Below, piece after piece: positions 33,110 through 42,410 of a stretch of 64,000 bases of DNA. The notes below the pieces were generated by a model. The model saw only the letters and a list, made by a program, of their open reading frames with translations, was not told where the DNA came from and searched no databases. Within the stretch, counting starts at the first letter, position 1. The number at the start of each line of letters is the position of its first letter. The stretch covers positions 310,001 to 374,000 of the forward strand of contig NZ_JADJNN010000008.1 in NCBI RefSeq assembly GCF_016714285.1. The letters are read 5' to 3'. The position numbers were made by a program, and so were the translations under genes. This DNA is from Nannocystis sp. (GTDB taxonomy: Bacteria > Myxococcota_A > Polyangia > Nannocystales > Nannocystaceae).

Positions 33110-34387
33110 ATGCCGTTCGTGATCGGGGATCCGCCGAGCGCCCTGCGCGTGCTTCGCCTCGCGGACGCGCGGACGGCCGGCAGCGAGCTGCAGCAGCTCG
33201 GCGTGACCACGCCCGCGCCGACCCTCGCGCTGGTCGGCGGGGCGGCGAGCCTGGGCGAGGCCGCCCAGGCGGTGCTGCGGCCGCTGTTCGTCGACGGCCT
33301 GGTGCCCGCGGTCGCGGCCCTGGCGGGGATCGTGGTCGACGGCGGCACGGCGGTGGGGGTGATGCGCCTGATCGCGGAGGCGCGCGCAGCCGCCGGGGCC
33401 CAGTTCCCGCTGATCGGCGTCGCGGCGGCGGGCCGCGTCTCGCTCGGCGACGGCGACGCGGGCCACGACACGGTCGCGGCCGAGCCGCGGCACAGCCACC
33501 TGATTCTCGTCCCGGGCGATCGCTGGGGCGACGAGTCGCCGTGGCTGTCGGAGATCGTCGGGCTGCTCGCCGGGCCCGCGCCTTCGCTGACGGTGTGCGC
33601 CGGCGGCGGCGACATCACCGTCGAGGACCTCGAGAACAGCGTGGCGGCCGGGCGCGCGGTGATCTTGATCGAGGGCAGCGGCGGCACGACCGACGCGGTC
33701 GCCGCGGCCCTGACCACGCGGAGCGCGGACCCGCGGCTGCGTCGCCTGGCCCAGGCCGGCAAGTTTCGCGTCGTGCGCAGCCGCGACGGCGCGGCCGCGC
33801 TGCGGGCTGCGATCGAGGCGGAGCTCCAGCCCGGGGCGCAGGCGTGGCCCGGGCCGAAGCCGCCGGCGCCGGTGCTCGGCGAGGCGGGGCTGCTCGCCGC
33901 GATCGCGGCGCTGCAGCTGGGGGCGACGCAGGTCAATTACCTGAGCGCGCGCTGGCTCGACCAGGTGCGCTGGCTCGACGCCAAGGCGGTCCTGTGCCAG
34001 CGCCGCTACTACCGGTCGCGGCGCAGCATCCTCGTGTGCAGCGCGCTGGTGCCGGTGCTGCTGGCGGCGGCGGAGGGCTACGCGGCGCTGCAGATCGCCG
34101 CCGGCGGGCTCAGCCTGGTGGTGACGATCGCGGCGGGCTGGGAGGCGTTCTTTCGTTACGGCGATCGCTGGCGGCACTACCGGGCGATCGCGGAGCGGCT
34201 GCGGCGGGAGGGTTGGCTGTACATCGAGCGCAGCGGGCCCTACGCGGACTACCCGAGCCACGCCCGGGCCCACGCGGCCTTCGTCCTGAACGCGGAGCAG
34301 ATCCTCGCCGACGACGTCGAGCAGTTCGTGTCGCGGATCGCCGCGGAGCCGCAGCGCGGGCAGAGCACGTCCGCCACACCGCCGTGA
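33110..34387 (+). CDS. TRPM-type SLOG sensor fused to SLATT/DUF4231-like membrane effector
   Basis: 425 residues. Residues 35-235 read as a SLOG Rossmannoid domain of the TRPM-like (LSDAT) kind: LALVGGAASL, VVDGGT (76-80), CAGGGD (163-168) and IEGSGGTTDAV, the Gly-rich loops that bind nucleotide ligands such as ADP-ribose derivatives in this superfamily. The C-terminus holds two adjacent membrane segments (about 306-325, 329-347) followed by a helical region, matching the SLATT/DUF4231 effectors predicted to form pores. A ligand-gated membrane-disrupting effector is inferred. It stands between two conflict-type operons and converges on the nSTAND gene 15 bp away. Confidence 0.78.
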   Translation: MPFVIGDPPSALRVLRLADARTAGSELQQLGVTTPAPTLALVGGAASLGEAAQAVLRPLFVDGLVPAVAALAGIVVDGGTAVGVMRLIAEARAAAGAQFPLIGVAAAGRVSLGDGDAGHDTVAAEPRHSHLILVPGDRWGDESPWLSEIVGLLAGPAPSLTVCAGGGDITVEDLENSVAAGRAVILIEGSGGTTDAVAAALTTRSADPRLRRLAQAGKFRVVRSRDGAAALRAAIEAELQPGAQAWPGPKPPAPVLGEAGLLAAIAALQLGATQVNYLSARWLDQVRWLDAKAVLCQRRYYRSRRSILVCSALVPVLLAAAEGYAALQIAAGGLSLVVTIAAGWEAFFRYGDRWRHYRAIAERLRREGWLYIERSGPYADYPSHARAHAAFVLNAEQILADDVEQFVSRIAAEPQRGQSTSATPP

Positions 34388-34402
34388 GCATGGGCCGCGC
34401 GG

Positions 34403-37400
34403 TCACTTCGCGTTGCAGCGGTCGACCTGCAGGGCGGGGCAGACGTGGGTCGACTGGCGGAGCAGCTGCTCGGCCAGCACGGACTCGTAGGAGTAGTAAC
34501 AGCCGGCCTCGATCACGTGGCACAGGGTCTGCTCGTAGCCGTCGTGCTTGTTGGCCGAGCGGCGCAGGGCGTCGAAGAAGAGGGCCTCGCACTGGAAGAA
34601 CTCGTAGGTCTGCGGGCTCTGCGAGTAGAGGGGCTTGGCGTAGTCCTGGCGGGTGAAGACGATCCGCTGGTCGTTGCGGAGGCTGCACAGCAGGTGCTCG
34701 CGCCACGGCGTGAGGTCGCCTTCCTTCTGGAGCTCAGCGTCGGCCAGCGATCGCGGCTTGTCGCAGTCGAGGTCGCCTTTATTCTGCTCGGGGGGGAGGA
34801 GCGCGGAGAGCAGCTTCTCGGCTTCGCCGCGGCGCCCGGCCTGGACCAGGCGCCACCACAGCATCATGGCGACGTAGTGGCGGTCCTCGGTCGCGGTGCC
34901 GGCGATGAAGTCGCGGGCGTGGCCCTCGAAGCCGTCGCCGAGCAGCAGGTGGGCGAAGGCCGGGTGGAGCTCCGCGCCGGGGCCCTGGCCGCGAACGACA
35001 CGCAGCGGTCCGTCGGCGATCCGGGCGGCCTCGATGAGGTCGACGCGGAGCGCGAGGAAGGCGCGCAAGGTGAGGTCGTAGCTGGTCCTGTCGCTGTCAG
35101 GGCCGAGCGCGGCGCCGGCTTCGTCGTAGCAGCCGAGCATGCGCTCGGCGTCGGCGGTGAGCACCCGGCGCTGGGAGGCGCTGATCCCCGCGAGGCCAGG
35201 CGCCTTCAGCTGGGTCCGAAGGGCGCGCAGGCAGCTGCGCCGGACATCGCGGGGCTGCTGGAGGGCCCAGCTGAGCGCGAGCCGGGAGGCGCTGGGGGCC
35301 TTGTCCTTGAGCTGGGCGAGGGGGAGCGCGCAGGTCCGGGTGAAGGTCTCGAAGGCGCCGGGCTTGAGCAGGTTCTTGAGCAGGGTCTCGAGCAGCTCGG
35401 GTGGACCGCCGATCCGCTGGCGGGCGACCTCATCGGCGAGGGCCATGAGCGCCGCGTCGGGGAGGCGGTCCATCGCCAGGTCGAGCATCAGCTGGGTGCA
35501 GCTGCGACTGTCGAACTCATTGCAGATGTCCAGGGCGCGGTCGTAGGCGGTGTCCCACGCGCCGATGCTCAGGTCGTCGGGCGCGGCGGCTGCGGCGGAG
35601 CGTCCGGCGCCCGCGCTCGCGGGCCCGCGCTCGCCGTTCAGGAGGCCCCGGATCTGGGCGCGGTAGCCGGGGAACTGGTTGCTCTCGAGGGCGGCGCGCA
35701 GGAGGTTGGTGCCGAGCATCAGGCCGGTGCGGGCGTCGCGGCCCGGGTCGGCGAGCGTGCCGAGGATCGTCGCGGGTTCGCGGCCGAGGTCCAGCAGATC
35801 CTTGCAGACGCGGTCGAAGCCGTCTGGCGGGATGTGGTCCGCCAGGCGATCGAGCATCGTGCGCGAGAAGTGGCGCGAGAGATCGTCGAGCCGCTCGGGG
35901 TGCTCACCGCGGAAGCGACGCGGGTCGCCGAAGCACACGTGATCGAGGCGGGCCCGCAGCAGCTGGTCGACGGTGTCCGGGGCCGCGTAGTTGGCGATGA
36001 AGTCCGGGCGTAGGTCGCCGCGCTTCGCCGCGGCCAGGAAGATCGCCGTGGCCTCGTCAGGATCGTCGTGGACGAGGGCATCGATGCCCTGGTCGGTCCA
36101 GCTCACGGTCGGGCGCGGCCCGGCCGGGTCAGCGCGCAGGAGATCGAGGAGCCCGGTCGCGGTGCAGGCCTGTGGGTCATTGGCCGCGGCGCAGTACACG
36201 TGCCAGAAGGGCAGGCTGTGGAGCAGCCAGGGCAGCTGGTCGCGCGCCCGCTCCGGCTGCTCGCTGCGCCACCACAGCGCGCGCACGAGCGCGGGGAGGT
36301 CACGGGCCACGACCGGTTGGGCGAGCCACCGCTCGAGGCCCGGAGGATGATGGATGGCCGCGAGGAGCTCGCTCGCCGAGAGGTCGCCGAAGGGTCGCGG
36401 AGTCGGGATGCCGGCGAAGAGCATGTCGACGATCTCGTCGTGGCCGGGCGGCGGCGGGTCGTCGCAGTGATCATTCGCCGGCAGGTCGGGGTCGGGCCGG
36501 GTGGGGGTCGGCGCGTCCTCGGCGAGCCGGGCCGCGAGCTCGCTGGCCAGGAAGTCGCGCTGGCGGCCGCGGTCCACGGGTGGCACCTCGAGCGCGAGCA
36601 GCCAGTCGACCGCGGCGGGCCAGCGCTCGCCACGGAGGCCGTCGCGGGCCGCGAGGATGAAGGCCTCGCGCAGGCGACCCGCGAGCAGCTCGCGGACGTG
36701 GGGGCGACAAGCGGCGTCGTCGCGGCAGCTCGGTGACCAGCGCAGCGCGGCCTCGCTGGCCTGGCACTGCGCGCGTCGGTCGACCCGCGCGAGCATCGCC
36801 TCGACGAAGTCCGGCGTGACGTAGAGCGAGGGGTCGGCGGCGACGCGGGCGAACGCGGTGGTTGCGATCGCGGCGGCGCTCGCGGGATAGGTGGCGAGCT
36901 CGGGGTGCTGGCGTGCGAGCAGACGCCACAGCGGGGCGCTCCACGCCGCGGCGCGCCCCGGGTGACTCGCCGTGGGATCGTCGCCGGTGAGAAAGCCGGT
37001 GAGAGAACCGGTGAGAAAGCCGGACTCGCGGAGGAGCTTCCAGGGCAGCGAGGGCCGCTCGCGGTCTGGATCCGCGGTCGCTGGGGCCTCCGCCGCGGGG
37101 CGCCGCTCGCGGTCTGGATCCGCGGTCGCTGGGGCCTCCGCCGCGGGGTCGTGGAACACGGCGAGGCCCGGGCGCGGCGGGCCGGAGGGGAGGGTCAGGC
37201 GGACCGACAGCGCGCCGCCGTCGATCTCGAGCTTGAGCTCGTGGTCCGCGAGGCTCGCGTCGCGCCGGGCCAGGACGGCGAGCGGCACGGGGAGGTGGTG
37301 CTCGCGCCAGTGCTTGCCCGCCAGGTTGCGCCACAGCGCGACGATCGCCGGGGAGTCGGAGTCGTCGCCGCGGTGCACGATCGTCAGGGCGGCAGGCTTC

Positions 37401-38908
37401 GCGGGCGCCTGCGTCGGGTCGCAGGGGTCGCGGGGTCCGAGGACGGCGCGCCACACGAGGCCGCGGCGGAGGCCGGCGAGCAGGCCGGCGGTGGTCTGGC
37501 CGCGCAGGCGCCGGATGCTGGCGAAGCGACCGCGGCCCTCGAGCTCGAGGGCCCAGGTCCACAGGCTGCGGGTCGCGCTGTTCAGCTCATCGCAGCCGCT
37601 CGCCGAACGCACCAGCTCGAGCTGGGTCGCCTCCTCGGCGGCATCCCGGGAGATGAGCACGCTGAGCATGGCGATCGGCACGGCGATCACCGACAGGACG
37701 ATCGCGGCGATCACCGCGCGGACCCGGCGGCGTTGCTTGCGGCGGGCGGCTGCGGCGACGCGGCCGAGCTCCTCCTCGACGAAGGGGCGCAGCACGCGGG
37801 TGAAGGCGTCGTGGAACAGCTCGACGACCTCGCCGCGGTCGCGGCGGTGGACGATGCGCTCGCGGTCGAGGTGGTCGAGCACTGCGTCGATGCGTGGGCG
37901 CGGGAGCCCCAGCTGGGACGCGAGGACGTCGACCGGGTAGGCCATGCGGACGCCGATCCGCGGCGCGAGCAGGCCGAGCACGCGGGCGGTGTCCTGGCGG
38001 AGCTGGCCGGTGAGCTCGCGGGTCGCGTCCGTCACGAAGGTGGCGACGATGCCGTCGCAGCCGCCGAGCTGGCGGTACAGCGCGAGGGTCAAGCGCGGCG
38101 CGGCGTCGCCGGCGACGGCGGCCCACAGGCGCCGGAGGACGATCTGCAGGAAGGGTAGGGAGATGCCCGCGGGCTGGCTCGTGTCGGTCTTCAGCCCGCT
38201 GGCGACCACGTCGCCGCGCAGGTCGAGCAGCAGCGCCTCGACCAGCCCTGGCTCGACCTCGCCGTGGAATTCAGGCAGGCGCGCGGGCTCGCGGATCGCC
38301 TCCTCGGCCTGCTTGCCGGCCAGCGGCCCCAGGCGGTAGACGGCCTGCGGGATCGTCAGGAAGTGCGGGCGCAGGGCCTCGAGGCTGGCGAGGTACTCCT
38401 CGCGCAGCGACAGCACCACGCGCACCGCTGTGTCGTTGCGCAGCAGCGACCCGAGCGCCGCGCCGAGAGCGTCGAGCTCGGCGGCGTGGCGGATGAACAC
38501 CTGCTCGAACTGGTCGAGCACGAGGACCAGGCCCTGGGCGTGCGAGGCGGCGGCGAGGCGGGCGGCGGCGGGCAGGTCGCTCGCGCCGGCGCCGAGGCTC
38601 GCGACCAGCGCGGCCTGGATGCTCGCCAGCGGCGATCCGGCCCAGCTGTCGACGTAGACCGGGAGGGCCCCGAGCTCGCGCAGCGCCGGGACGATGAGGG
38701 TCCGCAGCAGCGAGCTCTTGCCGGCGCCGGAGGGCGCGACCATCACCGCCAGCGAGGTGGCGAGGATCGTGTTGCGGACCAGCTTGCCCTCGGGCTGGCG
38801 GCCGAAGAACAGGGCCCGCTCCGACTCGTCGTAGGGGCGCAGCCCGACGTAGGGGCCGGCCGGGCGCGGGCCGAGCGGGCGCGGGCCGAGCGGGCGCGGG
38901 TCGGTCAC
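34403..38908 (-). CDS. nSTAND NTPase with membrane segment and large helical C-terminus
   Basis: 1501 residues from GTG 38908, chosen because GTGA overlaps the upstream stop. The N-terminus has the nSTAND1 entry motif GPYVGLRPY...ALFFGR, Walker A APSGAGKSS (Lys64) and Walker B LVLVLDQFEQVF, plus a winged-helix region to about residue 390. One membrane segment lies near 410-435 (VRAVIAAIVLSVIAVPIAML). The remaining 1050 residues are helical, repeat-like and cysteine-containing, with no recognised effector, probably an invader- or damage-sensing surface. STAND proteins oligomerise on recognition and activate coupled effectors; the coupled gene here encodes TIR-caspase-SIR2. Confidence 0.88.
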   Translation of the reverse strand: MTDPRPLGPRPLGPRPAGPYVGLRPYDESERALFFGRQPEGKLVRNTILATSLAVMVAPSGAGKSSLLRTLIVPALRELGALPVYVDSWAGSPLASIQAALVASLGAGASDLPAAARLAAASHAQGLVLVLDQFEQVFIRHAAELDALGAALGSLLRNDTAVRVVLSLREEYLASLEALRPHFLTIPQAVYRLGPLAGKQAEEAIREPARLPEFHGEVEPGLVEALLLDLRGDVVASGLKTDTSQPAGISLPFLQIVLRRLWAAVAGDAAPRLTLALYRQLGGCDGIVATFVTDATRELTGQLRQDTARVLGLLAPRIGVRMAYPVDVLASQLGLPRPRIDAVLDHLDRERIVHRRDRGEVVELFHDAFTRVLRPFVEEELGRVAAAARRKQRRRVRAVIAAIVLSVIAVPIAMLSVLISRDAAEEATQLELVRSASGCDELNSATRSLWTWALELEGRGRFASIRRLRGQTTAGLLAGLRRGLVWRAVLGPRDPCDPTQAPAKPAALTIVHRGDDSDSPAIVALWRNLAGKHWREHHLPVPLAVLARRDASLADHELKLEIDGGALSVRLTLPSGPPRPGLAVFHDPAAEAPATADPDRERRPAAEAPATADPDRERPSLPWKLLRESGFLTGSLTGFLTGDDPTASHPGRAAAWSAPLWRLLARQHPELATYPASAAAIATTAFARVAADPSLYVTPDFVEAMLARVDRRAQCQASEAALRWSPSCRDDAACRPHVRELLAGRLREAFILAARDGLRGERWPAAVDWLLALEVPPVDRGRQRDFLASELAARLAEDAPTPTRPDPDLPANDHCDDPPPPGHDEIVDMLFAGIPTPRPFGDLSASELLAAIHHPPGLERWLAQPVVARDLPALVRALWWRSEQPERARDQLPWLLHSLPFWHVYCAAANDPQACTATGLLDLLRADPAGPRPTVSWTDQGIDALVHDDPDEATAIFLAAAKRGDLRPDFIANYAAPDTVDQLLRARLDHVCFGDPRRFRGEHPERLDDLSRHFSRTMLDRLADHIPPDGFDRVCKDLLDLGREPATILGTLADPGRDARTGLMLGTNLLRAALESNQFPGYRAQIRGLLNGERGPASAGAGRSAAAAAPDDLSIGAWDTAYDRALDICNEFDSRSCTQLMLDLAMDRLPDAALMALADEVARQRIGGPPELLETLLKNLLKPGAFETFTRTCALPLAQLKDKAPSASRLALSWALQQPRDVRRSCLRALRTQLKAPGLAGISASQRRVLTADAERMLGCYDEAGAALGPDSDRTSYDLTLRAFLALRVDLIEAARIADGPLRVVRGQGPGAELHPAFAHLLLGDGFEGHARDFIAGTATEDRHYVAMMLWWRLVQAGRRGEAEKLLSALLPPEQNKGDLDCDKPRSLADAELQKEGDLTPWREHLLCSLRNDQRIVFTRQDYAKPLYSQSPQTYEFFQCEALFFDALRRSANKHDGYEQTLCHVIEAGCYYSYESVLAEQLLRQSTHVCPALQVDRCNAK
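37055..37148. repeat. 48-bp tandem duplication inside the nSTAND gene
   Basis: Two nearly identical 48-bp units in frame, giving two copies of a 16-residue Ala/Pro/Asp/Arg-rich block (RPAAEAPATADPDRER). Just downstream on the coding strand is a short Gly/Leu/Thr repeat (FLTG, SLTG, FLTG). Confidence 0.85.
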
Positions 38909-40986
38909 GCGGGTCTCCGGGCCCGCAGGGCGCGGACGAGGGTCGGGAGTTCGATCGAGCTCATGTCGACGTGGAACTGCTCCCACAGCCGCTGCTCGAG
39001 CGTCGAGGCGGGCTCGCGCACGGCGAGCGCACCGCTGCGGCGATCGTCGTCGCGGGCCGCTTCGCGCTGGAGTCGCGGCTCGCGGCGGAAGAACGCGTGC
39101 CCGATCAGGCGATAGTGCCAGATGTCGAGGTTGAAGCCGAGGAACAGCAGGCGCCGGGTGTACAGCTGCAGGGCGAAGGCGCTGGGGATCGTCGTGTGCT
39201 GGTGCTCGAGCTGGGCGAGGAAGGTGATGTGGTCGCTCTCGGTGATCACGACGGTGTCGAGCTCGCGGTCGCGGACGGCGGGGTGCTCGGCGAGGAAGGG
39301 CGAGCCGAGCAGCTTGTAGATGACGCAGTCGTCGTCGTCGATCTCCGCCTCGAGCTCGGAGGTCAGGCGGACGGCGGCCGCGGTCGCGGGGTCCCGGCCG
39401 CGGGGGTGATGCGCGCTGCGCAGGAGCAGCGCCTTGCCGATGTCATCGCCGGCCGAGCGGAGGATGTGGCTGACGAGCACGTAGGGGCGCCCGGCCTCGT
39501 CGAGGGCGCGCTCGAGCTCGAGGTCGTGGGTCGTGGAGATCACGAACCATGGCGGCTTCATGTCGAGGATCATGTCGAACGCCGCCGGCGGCGCGAGCTG
39601 GGCCGGTCCGCCGAGGATCTCGCGCAGCTCGACGAGGAAGGCCGGGCGGCCGCGCTCGAACTGCAGCGCCTCCGCGGCGGCGGCCATCGTCGGGTTGTGG
39701 CCGGCGCCGAGGCCGGCGCGCTCGCTGAGCTGCTTGACGATGGCGTAGTAGTTGCGCTGCGAACCGTCCCAGATGCCGTCGCCGAGGAAGGGGATGAGCT
39801 CGCCGCGCCAGAACACCGGGGCGATGCGGTCGACGAACTGTTGCTGCAGCGGGTGGAGCTTGATGTCGGCGAGCACGCTGCCGCTGCGGCGGCGCAGCTG
39901 CATCTCGCTCGGCTTGGTGTTGAAGACCAGCGGCAGGACGCCCTCGCCGAGGGCGACCTGGATCGCCTGCAGGACCTCCTCGACGGTGCTGATGCCGTCG
40001 TGGTTGCTGTCGGCGGCGTCGTTGCTGAGCGCGTGCAGCAGCAGCCCGGTCAGGGGGCTGTGCGCGTCCTGCCAGGCCTCGGGGCGCGCCGCCGGGCCCG
40101 CGCTGGTGGCCAGCAGGACCTTGCCCGGGCCGGGCCCGAGCTGGGTGCGCAGCTGGGCCTCGACCTCGGCCTTCGCGGTGTCGCCGTAGCAGGCGTCGAG
40201 GACGATGAAGAGGTGACCGACCTGGGTCTGGTCGAGGAACATCTGCTTGATCAGCGCGAGCGAGACGCCGGCCGGGAGCTCGCTGTTGCGGGCGGGGAGG
40301 AAGGGGCCGAAGCCGGTGAAGCTGACGTGGCCGGCGAAGTACAGCAGGACGAAGTCGTCGTGGCTGGCCGGCGCGAGCAGGTCGGCGATCGCCCGCATCA
40401 GCTGGCGGCCGTCGGGGTCGACGAGGCTGACGACCTCGAACTCGCACTCGGGCCACGTGAGCGCCTCGGCGAGGCGCAGGACGTTGCGCTCCGCGGCCGG
40501 CAGCGCCGGCGCGTCCGCGCCGCGGGACAGCGCGACCAGCAGGGCACGCCGGCCGCTGCGCTTCGGCGCGGACGCGGTGGTCGCGGGCGGGGCGGCGAGC
40601 CAGGCCCGGATGTCCGCGACGAGCTTGCGAAAGGCCGGGGCGCCGCGGTCACCGATCCAGTCGATGAGGTCGATGGTCTGGATCTGGTCGTAGGGCTTGG
40701 GCGGCGCGACGGGGTCGAGGCGGACCGGGACCAGGACGCCGCGTCGTCGGCCCTCGTCGGCCTCGGAGCGGATCCAGGTCCGCTGCTCGTCGATCGCGTG
40801 CCGCGACCACAGGACGACCACGCAGGCGGCCCGCTCGACCCGCGCCTGCAGCTCGCCGGCGTAGGCCGTGCCGGCGCGGAGGTCGGCGTCCCACCACACG
40901 TCGAGGCCCTCGTCGCGCAGGGCGGTGACGAGGGCGAGGGCGCGCTCGCGATCCTCGCTCGCGTGGCTGACAAAGACCTGGGACAT
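38905..40986 (-). CDS. TIR - caspase-like - SIR2-like fusion protein
   Basis: 693 residues, three modules. TIR (1-95): VFVSHASEDRE, WWDADLRAG, VVVLWS and Glu75 in TWIRSEADEG, the position of the NADase glutamate. Caspase-like C14 (about 145-335): His220 in YFAGHVS and Cys266 in VLDACYGD form the expected dyad. SIR2-like (about 395-620): PFLGDGIWDG, VISTTHDLELE, VIYKLLGSP and LLFLGFNLD follow the SIR2 fold, but Asn of TTN and His of HG are replaced. An NAD-cleaving and protein-cleaving death effector is inferred, controlled by the nSTAND protein encoded by the overlapping next gene. No signal peptide. Confidence 0.88.
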   Translation of the reverse strand: MSQVFVSHASEDRERALALVTALRDEGLDVWWDADLRAGTAYAGELQARVERAACVVVLWSRHAIDEQRTWIRSEADEGRRRGVLVPVRLDPVAPPKPYDQIQTIDLIDWIGDRGAPAFRKLVADIRAWLAAPPATTASAPKRSGRRALLVALSRGADAPALPAAERNVLRLAEALTWPECEFEVVSLVDPDGRQLMRAIADLLAPASHDDFVLLYFAGHVSFTGFGPFLPARNSELPAGVSLALIKQMFLDQTQVGHLFIVLDACYGDTAKAEVEAQLRTQLGPGPGKVLLATSAGPAARPEAWQDAHSPLTGLLLHALSNDAADSNHDGISTVEEVLQAIQVALGEGVLPLVFNTKPSEMQLRRRSGSVLADIKLHPLQQQFVDRIAPVFWRGELIPFLGDGIWDGSQRNYYAIVKQLSERAGLGAGHNPTMAAAAEALQFERGRPAFLVELREILGGPAQLAPPAAFDMILDMKPPWFVISTTHDLELERALDEAGRPYVLVSHILRSAGDDIGKALLLRSAHHPRGRDPATAAAVRLTSELEAEIDDDDCVIYKLLGSPFLAEHPAVRDRELDTVVITESDHITFLAQLEHQHTTIPSAFALQLYTRRLLFLGFNLDIWHYRLIGHAFFRREPRLQREAARDDDRRSGALAVREPASTLEQRLWEQFHVDMSSIELPTLVRALRARRPA

Positions 40987-41130
40987 GATCGCAGCGGAGC
41001 GCGCAGCGGCTTGTGTACCACCATCGGCCGCTGTGTTGCAGGTGATCGAGGCGGGCTTTCTCGTCGACGTCGTCGATATCGGGGCCGCGCGAGCGGCCGC
41101 GTCCGCGCTGCCCGGCGGCGCCCGGCGGTC

Positions 41131-41568
41131 CTACGGCGAGCTTCGCCGGCGCCGCAGGAGGGGCGTGAGGAGGAGCAGCAGGAAGGGGGCGGCGGGCGTC
41201 CCGGGAGCCACGCGGCAGCCGCTCGTGGTCTTTGCCGGTTGAGACGCCGCGGGGTCTGGCGCTTGTGTCGCTGGCGTCTGCGATGCCGGGGTTTGTGATG
41301 CCGGCGCTGGTGCTGCCGGCGGGGCCCCGGCCTGACAGCGCAGGCAGTCGTGGCTGACCACCTCGGGCGGCGTGCCCTTCGAGTAGTCGAGGCGGGAGCA
41401 GCGGTCCGCGACGCAGGTCCCGGGGCCGCCGCGGAAGTCGCAGGCGTCGCCGGCCTTGCTGGCGCCGCAGACGAGGTCCTCCGGGGGCGGCGCCTCGTCG
41501 GCGCGGGCCGATGCGGGCAGGACGAGGGCGGCGAGTACGAGGATTGGGAGCGGGAGGCGGGTCGGCAT
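41131..41568 (-). CDS. Secreted protein with MYXO-CTERM-like sorting signal
   Basis: 145 residues from the ATG at 41568. A signal peptide (PILVLAALVLPASARA) is followed by a Cys-rich middle (about 30-75), a degenerate Ala/Pro/Ser/Gln/Thr-rich repeat linker (SQTPASQTPATQ) and a C-terminal tripartite signal: GCRVAPG, a Leu-rich membrane segment and RRRR. This layout matches myxosortase-dependent MYXO-CTERM proteins, which are processed at the cysteine and anchored to the outer surface. Role unknown. It lies between the TIR-caspase-SIR2 operon and trmO on the same strand. Confidence 0.75.
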   Translation of the reverse strand: MPTRLPLPILVLAALVLPASARADEAPPPEDLVCGASKAGDACDFRGGPGTCVADRCSRLDYSKGTPPEVVSHDCLRCQAGAPPAAPAPASQTPASQTPATQAPDPAASQPAKTTSGCRVAPGTPAAPFLLLLLTPLLRRRRSSP

Positions 41569-41673
41569 GTCTGTGGATATCTCCGGGGCTGGGTCGATTA
41601 GCGAGGTGGTGCTCATGCGGAGTCGGCGTGGAGCAGGGCCCGGAGGCAGGGGATGACGCCGCGAAGTTGGGGC

Positions 41674-42168
41674 TCACTCGCGCGGCTCGTCGTCGGTCGG
41701 AGCGGACCAGTATCCACGCATCAGCTCGGTCATCCACGCGGGCTGGCGCAGCGGGCCGCGGGGCGCGAATTCCTGCACCCACGGCTTGAGGTCGAGGACG
41801 GGTGTGCCGTCGACGGCGTCGAGGCCGGCGAGCTCGAGCGTGAGGCCGGTGACGCGCTCGATGCGACAGACGCTGAGGCCGAGTTGGTTCGGGCGATTCT
41901 TGCCGCGCTGGGCGAAGATGCCGACCGCGGGCCAGTCGCTGTTGTTGCGCGGGTGCCGGGCGCCGGTCTCGATGCGGGTCGGGTCGACCTGGTCCATGTG
42001 GAAGATGACCTCGACGTGCGAGAAGCTGTCGAGGCCGGCGAGGGCGTCGGGGCTGAAGCGGGCCGGGTCGAGCTCGATGCGGGCCACCACGGCGTCCCAG
42101 TCGTCATCGAGGAGGGGGCGCCGGGTCGAGCGGACGAAGCCGATCGGCTGCAGGATGATCGCGGTCAC
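41674..42168 (-). CDS. trmO: TrmO-type tRNA m6t6A37 methyltransferase
   Basis: 164 residues, a single beta-barrel domain of the TrmO/YaeB/VirR family, which methylates t6A at position 37 of certain tRNAs using SAM. Diagnostic stretches: IILQPIGFVRS at the start, DSFSHVEVIFHMDQVDP, then RHPRNNSDWPAVGIFAQRGKNRPNQLGLSVCRI and LDAVDGTPVLDLKPWV. The GTG at 42168 has GGGAGG 6 nt before it. Reading further upstream adds only a low-complexity (FSAAPP)n stretch from the 18-bp DNA repeat, so this start is preferred. The C-terminus is short compared with the E. coli protein. Confidence 0.9.
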   Translation of the reverse strand: MTAIILQPIGFVRSTRRPLLDDDWDAVVARIELDPARFSPDALAGLDSFSHVEVIFHMDQVDPTRIETGARHPRNNSDWPAVGIFAQRGKNRPNQLGLSVCRIERVTGLTLELAGLDAVDGTPVLDLKPWVQEFAPRGPLRQPAWMTELMRGYWSAPTDDEPRE

Positions 42169-42182
42169 GCGGCGCCTCCCCA

Positions 42183-42289
42183 ATGGCGCAGCCGAAAAGG
42201 GTGGCGCGGCCGAGAAGGGTGGCGCGGCCGAGAAGGGTGGCGCGGCCGAGAAGGGTGGCGCGGCCGAGAAGGGTGGCGCGGCCGTGGAG
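42183..42289. repeat. 18-bp tandem repeat array
   Basis: About six copies of GTGGCGCGGCCGAGAAGG, five of them exact, the first and last diverged. It lies just upstream of the trmO ribosome-binding site. Because 18 is a multiple of three, it reads as (FSAAPP)n in the trmO frame. Confidence 0.92.
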
Positions 42290-42410
42290 AATCTGCGGAG
42301 ATCCGGGCCGACATCACGGCGAGGGTGACGCGCGGGCGCGGGGTCTGTCAAGCGGGCCACGCCGCCGCGGGCTGTCACCCGTGTTCGCGCCGTCGTGGGC
42401 CCGATTTATC

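Noticed and set aside
42169..42378. N-terminal extension of TrmO containing (FSAAPP)n
   Set aside because: The extension is only the 18-bp repeat; GTG 42168 has GGGAGG in place. Kept as a possibility in the findings.
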